Assembly (NCBI GenBank): GCA_947631045.1
Contig: CANRJV010000003.1
Coordinates: 1 to 52,150, forward strand
Origin: an uncultured Bacilli bacterium
Lineage (GTDB): Bacteria > Bacillota_I > Bacilli_A > RF39 > UBA660
Length of the DNA stretch: 52,150 bases
Direction: 5' to 3'
The stretch's first letter is position 1; each line of letters opens with the position of its first letter. Positions 34,263-41,683 of this stretch are shown here, one piece after another. The notes under the pieces were generated by a model. It was not told the DNA's origin, did no database searches, and saw nothing but the letters and a program-made list of their open reading frames with translations. Position numbers and translations under genes: made by a program.

Positions 34263-36860
34263 TTAACTATTTTTGTTTCCTGGTTTTTTAGCATTTTTTC
34301 TTTGTAGTTCGTTATATTGTCTATTGATGTTTGCTTCAGTAACATCAGCAGCTTTCTTTAAATATTTAACAAAGTCTGCAGCAGTGTCCATTGTTGCTTT
34401 AGTTTCTTTGACACCTTTAAATATACCTTCGACACCGTCGTGGAATGATTTAACCACAGCAGAAGTACTTAAGTCTTCTAATTGTTTGTTTAACATGCTA
34501 ATATTTTCACTCAGAATACGAGCTTCTTGTTCTGCTCCTTTATGTGATTGAGAAGATGTAACGAAAGCATCAGCTAAATCTTTTCTGGCTTTCTTAAATG
34601 CTCCGTCTGCATCAGCAAGTTCTAACGCAGATGCTCCTTTTTTCTTTAATTCTTCAATTCTAGCTTCCATAACATCTAAACGATATCTACTTTCAAAATC
34701 TCTAAAGTCTTGCTTAATTTCTGCTGCCTGAGCATCTAATTTTTCTCTTAGTTCTTTAGCTTTATCTCTTTCTTGTTGTGATAAAGATGTATCGTTTTCT
34801 CTTTTTATGGCCTCTTGCCATTTAGCGTAGTTATTTTCAATTTCTTCAGTTATTTCTAATTTTTTACCACTAGCATCTCTTACAGCATATCCATTTTCAT
34901 CTACAAGCATTGTTCCAACTCCACCTCTAAATTCGTATTTATGCTTGTCAACGTAATCCTCACTTGTTGCTTTGATAGATTTAATAGTTTTAGTTAATTC
35001 ATCAACAGCTTCTTTTTGTTCTTTTAAAGCTTGATAATCTGGTTCAAAACCAATATAACCTAAGAATAAATCGAAAGCATCTTTGCCAAGAGCTTCAGCT
35101 ACATCTGGAATATTATTTCCGTGATCGGCAATATACTTACTAATATCTTTGCTATGTTTTTCAGATTTAGCAACCGAAGCATTTACTCCACTCATCATAT
35201 CTTTCCAGTTTTTAGCTTTATAGCCACTAACAGCAGAACCAATTTGACTTGATATTACACCTGGAATTGATTTGGCTGCACCAATAAATGGACTTGCTGC
35301 TAGTCGCAAATTAGGGTGACTAATAGGCTTACCTTCAGCATCAGTAGTTTTTCTATGCCATTTGCCTTGTTCATCTTGTTCAAAGTTATTTTTAACTTCG
35401 CCGCCAACACCTCTAGCAAATCTTTTGGCTCCGCCAAGAACAAATCCAGCTCCAGCAAAGAAACCGCCTTCGGCTAATTTTTCTCTTAAATTTAATTTAA
35501 TATTTCCTGAGTCTAAACCTGTTAAATCTTTAATAATTTTTGGAATTTGCTTAGCAAAGATAACAATACCTAAAATAGTTATTGTCGATAAGATTGGATG
35601 AGATATTCGAGAAAGTTCATCAAAATTAATTCTTCCAACTAGTAAGACTATGGCGCATACAATACCTACTCTTATAAATACCTCGAGCCAGATACTGATA
35701 ACTTTTTTAAACCAAGTTTTCATTAAATCCTTTTTGCTAGGAATAACACTTATCATAAAACATATTGGTGCCAGCATTTGATAGAAAACTAATTTAGCCT
35801 GTCTTACGACAACATCAATACAGAATCCAATTATTAATGTTACTAATATTCCGATAACAATAGTAGAAATAATAGGAGTATAATGGAAGTTTCCTTGAAC
35901 TATTTCATCAGCAAATAACGAAATTTGAGAGAAGTTTCCGTATAATGTAATTGCTTGCAAAGCATTTGTCCACGTGTATTCTTTGGCTGTAATGCTTGCA
36001 ATACCCCCGACTAGGTTCAATGCCCCAATTTGACCTACTCCACACATCAATATGGAAGCACCAACTCCCCAAGGTGTTGCAAAAATGGTTATTAATGATG
36101 AAATAATACATCCTGTAAATCCAGCCCAAAATTTAGCTTTTCCATCCCACCATTCAGAAACATCAGTTGTCCACTCTTCTTTATCGTTACATTCACTATC
36201 TGGTGTTCCTTCCTCGCAATTCCATTCTTCATAATATTTACCATCATGAACTTCAGCCATTTCCCCATCATAAGTATCAGCATCTCTTTTTAAAGGATAC
36301 ATTAATCCGCTGATAACTGTAGCAACCATTTGGTTAGATCTTAAATTCAAAATTTCGGAAGTTAAATCGATATCGGTCTCATCGATAGGAACTGGCTCTC
36401 CCTCGTTTTCGCCCTCTTCATTAACGTATTGAATATCTACCTGTTCGGCCTCTAGAATAAATTTCGGAACAACATTGTATTCCAGTAAAGCGTTTTGAAC
36501 ATCAATTAAAAAATAAAAAATAGTTGGTAAAAATATGGTTGCAATCATAGCAACGATGAATCTAATTCCCATTTCTCTAAGCTGTTTATTACTTTGACTG
36601 GCATCGGAATCGACCATAGCTTTAAGAAGCATATAAGATATTAGGAATAAGGCAACAACGCCCATAATAATATACATGTTTTCATAAATATTTTCAAAAG
36701 CATCAGCTCTAAATAATTGGTTTTGAGCAAGTCTTATAAAAGTTCTATAAAATAAATTGAAAGCCCAATAGCCAATTGAATCAATCCACAAAAGAAATGA
36801 AACGATGGGTCTTTCAAGGAAATCTCCGGCATTAAGTATACTTATAAAGTCTAACAACAT
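34263..36860 (-). CDS. TrbL/VirB6-like polytopic T4SS membrane protein with long C-terminal extension
   Basis: The protein has 865 residues. The N-terminal half holds about eight membrane helices in the order seen in VirB6/TrbL proteins of Gram-positive conjugation systems: MYIIMGVVALFLISYMLLKAM, RFIVAMIATIFLPTIFYFL, GILVTLIIGFCIDVVVRQAKLVFYQMLAPICFMISVIPSKK, then a final pair ending FAKQIPKIIKDLTG. Between helices 3 and 4 is a large acidic Cys-containing loop (YYEEWNCEEGTPDSECND). From about 450 the chain is cytoplasmic: a Gly-rich GFVLGGAKRFARGVGGEV stretch, then about 350 residues of charged helix and coiled coil. AGGAGG precedes the ATG. It heads the minus-strand arm, divergent from the surface-protein arm. 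Confidence 0.8.
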   Translation of the reverse strand: MLLDFISILNAGDFLERPIVSFLLWIDSIGYWAFNLFYRTFIRLAQNQLFRADAFENIYENMYIIMGVVALFLISYMLLKAMVDSDASQSNKQLREMGIRFIVAMIATIFLPTIFYFLIDVQNALLEYNVVPKFILEAEQVDIQYVNEEGENEGEPVPIDETDIDLTSEILNLRSNQMVATVISGLMYPLKRDADTYDGEMAEVHDGKYYEEWNCEEGTPDSECNDKEEWTTDVSEWWDGKAKFWAGFTGCIISSLITIFATPWGVGASILMCGVGQIGALNLVGGIASITAKEYTWTNALQAITLYGNFSQISLFADEIVQGNFHYTPIISTIVIGILVTLIIGFCIDVVVRQAKLVFYQMLAPICFMISVIPSKKDLMKTWFKKVISIWLEVFIRVGIVCAIVLLVGRINFDELSRISHPILSTITILGIVIFAKQIPKIIKDLTGLDSGNIKLNLREKLAEGGFFAGAGFVLGGAKRFARGVGGEVKNNFEQDEQGKWHRKTTDAEGKPISHPNLRLAASPFIGAAKSIPGVISSQIGSAVSGYKAKNWKDMMSGVNASVAKSEKHSKDISKYIADHGNNIPDVAEALGKDAFDLFLGYIGFEPDYQALKEQKEAVDELTKTIKSIKATSEDYVDKHKYEFRGGVGTMLVDENGYAVRDASGKKLEITEEIENNYAKWQEAIKRENDTSLSQQERDKAKELREKLDAQAAEIKQDFRDFESRYRLDVMEARIEELKKKGASALELADADGAFKKARKDLADAFVTSSQSHKGAEQEARILSENISMLNKQLEDLSTSAVVKSFHDGVEGIFKGVKETKATMDTAADFVKYLKKAADVTEANINRQYNELQRKNAKKPGNKNS

Positions 36861-36927
36861 CTTTTACCTCCTAAAATTTATATTTAGTTCTAATTTATTA
36901 TATATTTTAAGGATAAACCTCAAAAAA

Positions 36928-36936
36928 AGTATAACA
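36928..36936 (-). promoter_or_regulatory. Extended -10 promoter of the VirB6-like operon
   Basis: On the minus strand TGtTATACT, about 67 bases before the ATG, giving a leader of about 60 bases, which is long for this window. Confidence 0.55.
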
Positions 36937-37018
36937 TAATTTTAAAGAAAATAATACTAGTTTTTATTTAAATCGTACTTTAATTTAATAATAAGTATTT
37001 TATTTTGATTAAATGATA

Positions 37019-37027
37019 TGTTATAAT
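37019..37027 (+). promoter_or_regulatory. Extended -10 promoter of the first surface-protein gene
   Basis: TGtTATAAT, followed by TAGGTAGGA and the ATG at 37049. With the promoter at 36928 it makes the region divergent. Confidence 0.65.
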
Positions 37028-37048
37028 TTTTTATAGGTAGGATTTATT

Positions 37049-38188
37049 ATGAATAAAAAAGGTTTAATTTGTTTTTTAAAATATTTTTTATTAACACTTT
37101 TTTTAAGTATTTTAACTGAAGAAAAAGTTTTAGCTGCTGATTATGAAGTGTCTTTATCTAAAGGGCATAACTATGTTTCGGTTTCCAGTTGCCCAAATTC
37201 TGAAAATAAAAAGCTTGTTTCTGGTGATGGTACAACATACTATGGATGTGTGTATCGAACATTAGGTGGCAGCGGTAGTACTTCGGGAGCTAAATGTTTA
37301 TCTGGGTATGAAGCGGTTCCTCATACTTCAAGTGATAGTAATTATACAATTTATTTATGTAGAAAGCCGAAATATGAGTATGTTGCTAAATTTGATACTA
37401 ATAAAGAATATACGAATGTTGTAAGTAATGGTTGCCCTGAGGGTCCGGGATTAGTGGGCAGAAAATTAGTTTCTTTTACTAATTATTCAAGGCAAAGATA
37501 TGCTTGCGTATATGCTAGAAATATAAATTCCAATACTCAAACTCCTTCAATTACTTGTCCAAATGGTGAAAGTGCAGTTGCTTTAGAAGCTAAAAAGGAA
37601 GGGCAATCAAGTTACAATTATACAGTTTATGCTTGTCAAAAAGCATCTTCCGGAGATGGTAGCGGAGGGTCCGGCAGTGGGGCCGGCAGCGGATCTGGCA
37701 ATGGTGGATCTGGAGCAGGATCTCAAGGAAGTGATACTGGAAGTGATAAAGAACAAGGCGGAGGTACAATAGTTCCAAACGTTGATCCTGATTGGCATTA
37801 TACACCATCAACTCCAAGCCAAAATTATGATAGCGCTTGTTCCATTGAAGGAACTAGAAAAGCTGTTCTTTTAATTGGTAAAGCGATAACTTTAGCTACT
37901 TATATTATTCCTCTTATAATTATTGTCTTAGGAATGATTGATTTTGGTAAAGCTGTTACATCTAATGATGAAAAAGCCCAATCAAAGGCAACTGGCACTT
38001 TGATTAGAAGAATAGTAGCGGGCATTGTAGTATTTTTAATACCAACTTTATTAAAAGCTTTAATAAATGTTATAAATGTTAATTCTTTAATATATGATAA
38101 AGATAATTATGATGAATGTTTAAATTGCATAATGTATCCATTTAATGATTGCGCACCAAGTCAAAGTGAGTCAAATAGTGATGATTAA
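37049..38188 (+). CDS. Exported Cys-module protein with VirB2/TrbC-like C-terminal membrane domain (1 of 3)
   Basis: The protein has 379 residues. A signal peptide (about 1-29, ending LAADYEV) is followed by two tandem Cys modules (about 30-105 and 108-195). Each has the order C(P), YYGCVY or RYACVY, C-x-x-G, and a closing Y-x-[IV]-x-x-C (YTIYLC, YTVYAC). A Gly/Ser linker (about 197-235) and a proline-rich stretch precede the C-terminal domain (about 265-345) with two helices: LIGKAITLATYIIPLIIIVLGMIDFGKAV, the loop SNDEKAQSKATGTLIRR, then IVAGIVVFLIPTLLKAL. That helix-loop-helix resembles VirB2/TrbC pilins. It ends with a Cys pair (ECLNC). It has its own promoter and terminator. The modules are not a domain I know. 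Confidence 0.75.
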   Translation: MNKKGLICFLKYFLLTLFLSILTEEKVLAADYEVSLSKGHNYVSVSSCPNSENKKLVSGDGTTYYGCVYRTLGGSGSTSGAKCLSGYEAVPHTSSDSNYTIYLCRKPKYEYVAKFDTNKEYTNVVSNGCPEGPGLVGRKLVSFTNYSRQRYACVYARNINSNTQTPSITCPNGESAVALEAKKEGQSSYNYTVYACQKASSGDGSGGSGSGAGSGSGNGGSGAGSQGSDTGSDKEQGGGTIVPNVDPDWHYTPSTPSQNYDSACSIEGTRKAVLLIGKAITLATYIIPLIIIVLGMIDFGKAVTSNDEKAQSKATGTLIRRIVAGIVVFLIPTLLKALINVINVNSLIYDKDNYDECLNCIMYPFNDCAPSQSESNSDD

Positions 38189-38190
38189 AT

Positions 38191-38216
38191 AAAATAGCCA
38201 TTGTGCTATTTTTTAA
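38191..38216 (+). terminator. Terminator after surface protein 1
   Basis: The stem AAAATAGC/GCTATTTT with loop CATTGT and a T-tract. Confidence 0.75.
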
Positions 38217-38276
38217 TGGACTAAATAAATAGTTTTTGATAAAATGAAGATATAATAGATATGAAGGTGCTAATCT

Positions 38277-39512
38277 ATGAAAACAAAGACATATTTTAAA
38301 GTATTAATTCTATTTTTTATAATAACATTTTTAGCAGGTTGTGCTGCTAAATGGAGTGATATTAAAAGTAAGTATGGTGACTTATTAAAAAGCGGAATTA
38401 ATTGTACATATACTGCTAATTCTAATATGTTAGATGATTTAAAAACAGTGAATATTAAAGCAAATAATAATGGAATTACTGTAAAATTAAATAGTTCTAC
38501 TCATACAATAATAAGTCCAGATGTTAAATTTAATGGAACCATAAATTATAATGGTAGAAATATAAGTATTTCTAGTAGTGCTGCTCAAAGTTTTTTTGAT
38601 AAGTATGAATCTACTGGTAAGTGTCCAAATTATATTTATCTTAATACTGATGCTCAAGCTGGTTCAAGTGAATTTAGAACTGAGGATTGTACGAGAATGA
38701 GTTATTGTAGTTCATATATAAATTCATCTAGTGGTGGTACTAGTTCTAGTGGTAGTTCTAATAAATGTGAAACTAATTCTAAATGTTCTAAAGAGTGTGC
38801 CATAAATTGTAAATCTTTAGAAAAAGATAAGGATAATAGTTCTGGTAAAACCGGAATAGAATTAGGTTATTATAAAGACGGAACAAAAACTAAAAAATAT
38901 TTTTTAATCAAGAAAGCCGATAGTTCGGTTAGTAGTGGTGTAAGTATAAAAACCATTACCGAGGATGATGGCAACTGGCCAGTTATTGTTGATGATTTAG
39001 TTAGATATGAAATATTAGGAGAATCAATTAATAAAATATGGCTTGATGATAATAAAATAGGAGAAATTAAATTAACCACTAATCCTTCGATTAATGATTC
39101 CACATATTATATAGGAGATATTAATAATGATTCTATGCCAGGAACTGATATTACTGATAAGCTTAGTACAGTTAAAACTTTAATTACTATTCCATTTCCT
39201 GGAGCGGATGATTGTCAAAGTTTACTTGGAAGTCCCAATGATACGGGATCTCCGGCTTATTATTTAGTTTTTGCTTTTAAAGTAGTTAGATATGTAGCTA
39301 TAATTTTATTAATTGCATTATCAGTAATAGAATTTGTGACAGCAACAGCTAGTAGTGATCAAGAATCGATAACTAAAGCCACAAAAAAGACTATAAGAAG
39401 ATTCGTTTTATGTATAGTAATATTTGCTTTACCAACGTTATTAAATTTTGGTTTAAATTTCTTATACGATCGAAAAATGGAAGTCTGCGGAATTACACAA
39501 ACTGAAAAATAA
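38277..39512 (+). CDS. Lipoprotein with VirB2/TrbC-like C-terminal membrane domain (2 of 3)
   Basis: The protein has 411 residues. A type II signal peptide ends in the lipobox LAGC (Cys21). The ectodomain begins with CTYTANS and a beta-rich segment ending KCPNYIYL. A Ser/Gly linker and a Cys-rich cluster follow (about 164-180: KCETNSKCSKECAINCK), then another beta-rich region. The C-terminal domain (about 303-407) has KVVRYVAIILLIALSVIEFVTA, the loop SSDQESITKATKKTIRR, FVLCIVIFALPTLLNFGLNFLYD and a final Cys. The coding DNA of this last domain is almost identical to that of the next gene. TATAAT at 38251-38256 and AAGGTG precede the ATG. A pilin-like or surface-channel role is inference. Confidence 0.72.
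   Translation: MKTKTYFKVLILFFIITFLAGCAAKWSDIKSKYGDLLKSGINCTYTANSNMLDDLKTVNIKANNNGITVKLNSSTHTIISPDVKFNGTINYNGRNISISSSAAQSFFDKYESTGKCPNYIYLNTDAQAGSSEFRTEDCTRMSYCSSYINSSSGGTSSSGSSNKCETNSKCSKECAINCKSLEKDKDNSSGKTGIELGYYKDGTKTKKYFLIKKADSSVSSGVSIKTITEDDGNWPVIVDDLVRYEILGESINKIWLDDNKIGEIKLTTNPSINDSTYYIGDINNDSMPGTDITDKLSTVKTLITIPFPGADDCQSLLGSPNDTGSPAYYLVFAFKVVRYVAIILLIALSVIEFVTATASSDQESITKATKKTIRRFVLCIVIFALPTLLNFGLNFLYDRKMEVCGITQTEK
39186..39500 (+). repeat. 315-bp near-identical repeat, copy 1 (C-terminal domain of lipoprotein)
   Basis: It aligns without gaps to 40384-40698. I count about seven differences after the first 30 bases, so roughly 97 percent identity. It encodes the whole VirB2-like domain. 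Confidence 0.9.
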
Positions 39513-39566
39513 TGCTATTTATTCATCACTTTTAAACTTTCATTCATTTACACCCAATGAATATTT

Positions 39567-39575
39567 TGCTATAAT
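39567..39575 (+). promoter_or_regulatory. Extended -10 promoter of surface protein 3
   Basis: TGcTATAAT, about 47 bases before the ATG at 39622. An inverted repeat ATTCATT/AATGAAT lies just upstream (39542-39562). Confidence 0.6.
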
Positions 39576-39621
39576 ATTTTTGTTAATTATTTTTAAACAA
39601 AAATTGAAACGTGGTGAAAAA

Positions 39622-40743
39622 ATGAAAAATTTAAAATATCTAATATTATTAGTGATTTCCTTTTTTTTCAATGTTACAATTTTTAATGCTTATACTTGTA
39701 CTTATTCGTCTAATCAAGTAGTAGCAGATTCAACCAGTGGAACAGGTGAAAGATATTATGGATGCGGCCAATTCAAACTTACAATAGATAAAAACGGTAG
39801 CATTTCTTCAACTGTTATTTATAGTAATAGTGGTATAAAGACTGGAACGTTTGTAGTTACACAAGATTGGAAAGATTTTATAAATGGTGATTTTCATCAA
39901 GAATGTCCATCAGTTTATTCTGGTAAAGATGAAAGATATTCGTCATGTAATATATATATTGGATCCGGAAATTTGACTGACCCGAGTGACAGCAATGTTA
40001 AATATGTTTTTGATTATGGAAAAAATTCTCTTGATCCGGAAGATGAAGAGGAGGAAAAGCCGAATGTTGGTACTGATACTTATAATATAGGTGGTACTCA
40101 AGGTCATAAATATTATAATGCCTTAAGCTGTGCTAATGGTTATAGTTTAAAAAATATTTATATAAGTGCAGCTGATACAAGCGCAATTGGTTGTGTTGCC
40201 GATAAATTAACAGGAGATTATAATAATATAACTTGTCAGGCTGGTTCATCTATTGGTTATTATGGTATTAAAACTGGTGATACATCTAAACAATATCATA
40301 TTGTTGTTTGTGAAAATATAAATACTAATAAAGAAGAATTAGATGAGCAATTTCAAGGTTCAGGAAATATAACTCATGTTCAAACTATTCCATTTCCTGA
40401 TATTACTGATTGTCAAACTTTACTTGGAAGTCCCAATGATACAGGATCTCCGGCTTATTATTTAGTTTTTGCTTTTAAAGTAGTTAGATATGTAGCTATA
40501 ATTTTATTAATTGTGTTATCAGTAATAGAATTTGTGACAGCAACAGCTAGTAGTGATCAAGAATCGATAACTAAAGCCACAAAAAAGACTATAAGAAGAT
40601 TCGTTTTATGTATAGTAATATTTGCTTTACCAACGTTATTAAATTTTGGATTAAATTTCTTATACGATCGAAAAATGGAAGTCTGTGGAATTACGCAATC
40701 AGGAATTAATACTAGTGAAAATGAAGGTGCTGGAAGCCAATAG
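39622..40743 (+). CDS. Exported Cys-module protein with VirB2/TrbC-like C-terminal membrane domain (3 of 3)
   Basis: The protein has 373 residues. A signal peptide (about 1-22, ending FNAYTC) precedes an N-terminal module starting CTYSSNQ and ending with ECPSVY, which is like the start of the preceding lipoprotein. A second region (about 150-235) repeats the Cys module of the first surface protein: SCANGYSL, IGCVAD, TCQAGS and YHIVVC. The C-terminal domain (about 255-358) is practically the same as in the lipoprotein. So the gene looks like a chimera of both neighbours. The ATG at 39622 with GTGGTGA upstream is chosen over an earlier in-frame start lacking a signal peptide. A final Cys follows the last helix (MEVCGI). 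Confidence 0.75.
   Translation: MKNLKYLILLVISFFFNVTIFNAYTCTYSSNQVVADSTSGTGERYYGCGQFKLTIDKNGSISSTVIYSNSGIKTGTFVVTQDWKDFINGDFHQECPSVYSGKDERYSSCNIYIGSGNLTDPSDSNVKYVFDYGKNSLDPEDEEEEKPNVGTDTYNIGGTQGHKYYNALSCANGYSLKNIYISAADTSAIGCVADKLTGDYNNITCQAGSSIGYYGIKTGDTSKQYHIVVCENINTNKEELDEQFQGSGNITHVQTIPFPDITDCQTLLGSPNDTGSPAYYLVFAFKVVRYVAIILLIVLSVIEFVTATASSDQESITKATKKTIRRFVLCIVIFALPTLLNFGLNFLYDRKMEVCGITQSGINTSENEGAGSQ
40384..40698 (+). repeat. 315-bp near-identical repeat, copy 2
   Basis: Copy of 39186-39500, encoding the VirB2-like domain of the third surface protein. Confidence 0.9.
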
Positions 40744-40757
40744 ATGAAATATCTTTT

Positions 40758-40786
40758 TTGACATTATTCAAATAATAGAGTATTAT
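40758..40786 (+). promoter_or_regulatory. Consensus promoter of the PrgI/VirB4 operon
   Basis: TTGACA (40758-40763), a 17-base spacer and TATTAT (40781-40786), with GGAGGA before the GTG start at 40825. Confidence 0.8.
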
Positions 40787-40824
40787 TAATATAAGTAAAA
40801 TAATATGATAGGAGGAATAAAAAG

Positions 40825-41148
40825 GTGAATAGAAATTATTTGATACCAGCCAATACGAAAAAGTCTTTATTGATTGTTGGCTGGTTTACAAAACTTGATT
40901 TGTGGATTTTTAGTATTGGAGTTGGCTGGTCTTTTTTGATGCTTTTAATAATTAAAAATATGAATTTAGCAATTTTGATTTTGGTATTATTACCGGGCCT
41001 TATTGCCACATTCTTAGTTTTACCGGTTCCGCATTATCATAATGTTTTACAGCTTTTAACAAATATCTTTAATTTTTATACCAATAGAAGACAATATTAT
41101 TGGAAGGGATGGAGTATTCATGAAGGAATCAACAGTAACAACAAATAA
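40825..41148 (+). CDS. PrgI-like (VirB3-type) T4SS inner-membrane protein
   Basis: The protein has 107 residues. Two closely spaced membrane helices (about 27-45 and 48-66) follow a polar start, and the C-terminus carries HNVLQLLTNIFNFYTNRRQYYW, resembling PrgI proteins, which sit beside VirB4 in Gram-positive conjugation operons. VirB3/PrgI proteins link the ATPase to the membrane channel. The start is GTG at 40825 with GGAGGA 9 bases upstream. The last 29 bases overlap the next gene, consistent with the usual PrgI-VirB4 coupling. Confidence 0.75.
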   Translation: MNRNYLIPANTKKSLLIVGWFTKLDLWIFSIGVGWSFLMLLIIKNMNLAILILVLLPGLIATFLVLPVPHYHNVLQLLTNIFNFYTNRRQYYWKGWSIHEGINSNNK

Positions 41149-41683
41149 TTCTAAATTTACCAATTCGTGGTTACCAGTTAAACAAATTATGAATGGCATG
41201 ATTCAACTCGAAAGTGGCTATTATGTGACAGGTGTCAAGGTTCATCCTCGAAATATTTTTATTATGGATAGTCAAATGCAAGATAATGTAGTATATAATT
41301 TGCGAAACTTTTATAACACTATTGATTTTGAATTTTGGCTTATCATTGCTGATCGTCCAGTGGATATTAACCTTTATTTAGCTGAACTACAAAGACTTTA
41401 TAACAATACTCCAAATAATGAGATTAGAAAGTTAATATTACAAGATATAAATAAAGCTAATCAATTTATGAGTGCAGAGTATAATGTCGTAGATACTGAG
41501 TATTATTTAATTTTCCAAGAAAAGAAATTAGAAGTTTTACAAAAGAAACTTCATAATATGATAAGTGGCCTTGCTAGCGCTGGCCTTCAATCTAGCCAAA
41601 CTAGTAATAATGATTTAAGAGTAATATTAGATAATCTTCTTAATGGTGGCGAAACTATTCATTTTGGGACGGTGATGAGCTAA
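41120..41683 (+). CDS. VirB4-type protein, separate N-terminal domain
   Basis: The protein has 187 residues. It matches the N-terminal part of Gram-positive VirB4/TraE-like proteins: LPVKQIMNGMIQLESGYYVTGVKVHPRNIF, FEFWLIIADRPVDI and EYYLIFQEKK. It has no Walker motif. In most systems this region is fused to the ATPase, but here a stop (TAA) and new ATG share one base at 41683. A proper ribosome binding site (GACGGTGATG) lies just before, so the split looks functional and not a frameshift. It overlaps the PrgI-like gene by 29 bases. It may form the VirB4 contact with the membrane part. Confidence 0.75.
   Translation: MKESTVTTNNSKFTNSWLPVKQIMNGMIQLESGYYVTGVKVHPRNIFIMDSQMQDNVVYNLRNFYNTIDFEFWLIIADRPVDINLYLAELQRLYNNTPNNEIRKLILQDINKANQFMSAEYNVVDTEYYLIFQEKKLEVLQKKLHNMISGLASAGLQSSQTSNNDLRVILDNLLNGGETIHFGTVMS

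Noticed and set aside
35908..36283. Short frames on both strands opposite the VirB6-like gene
   Set aside because: They have no ribosome binding sites or family resemblance and are explained as shadows of the coding frame.
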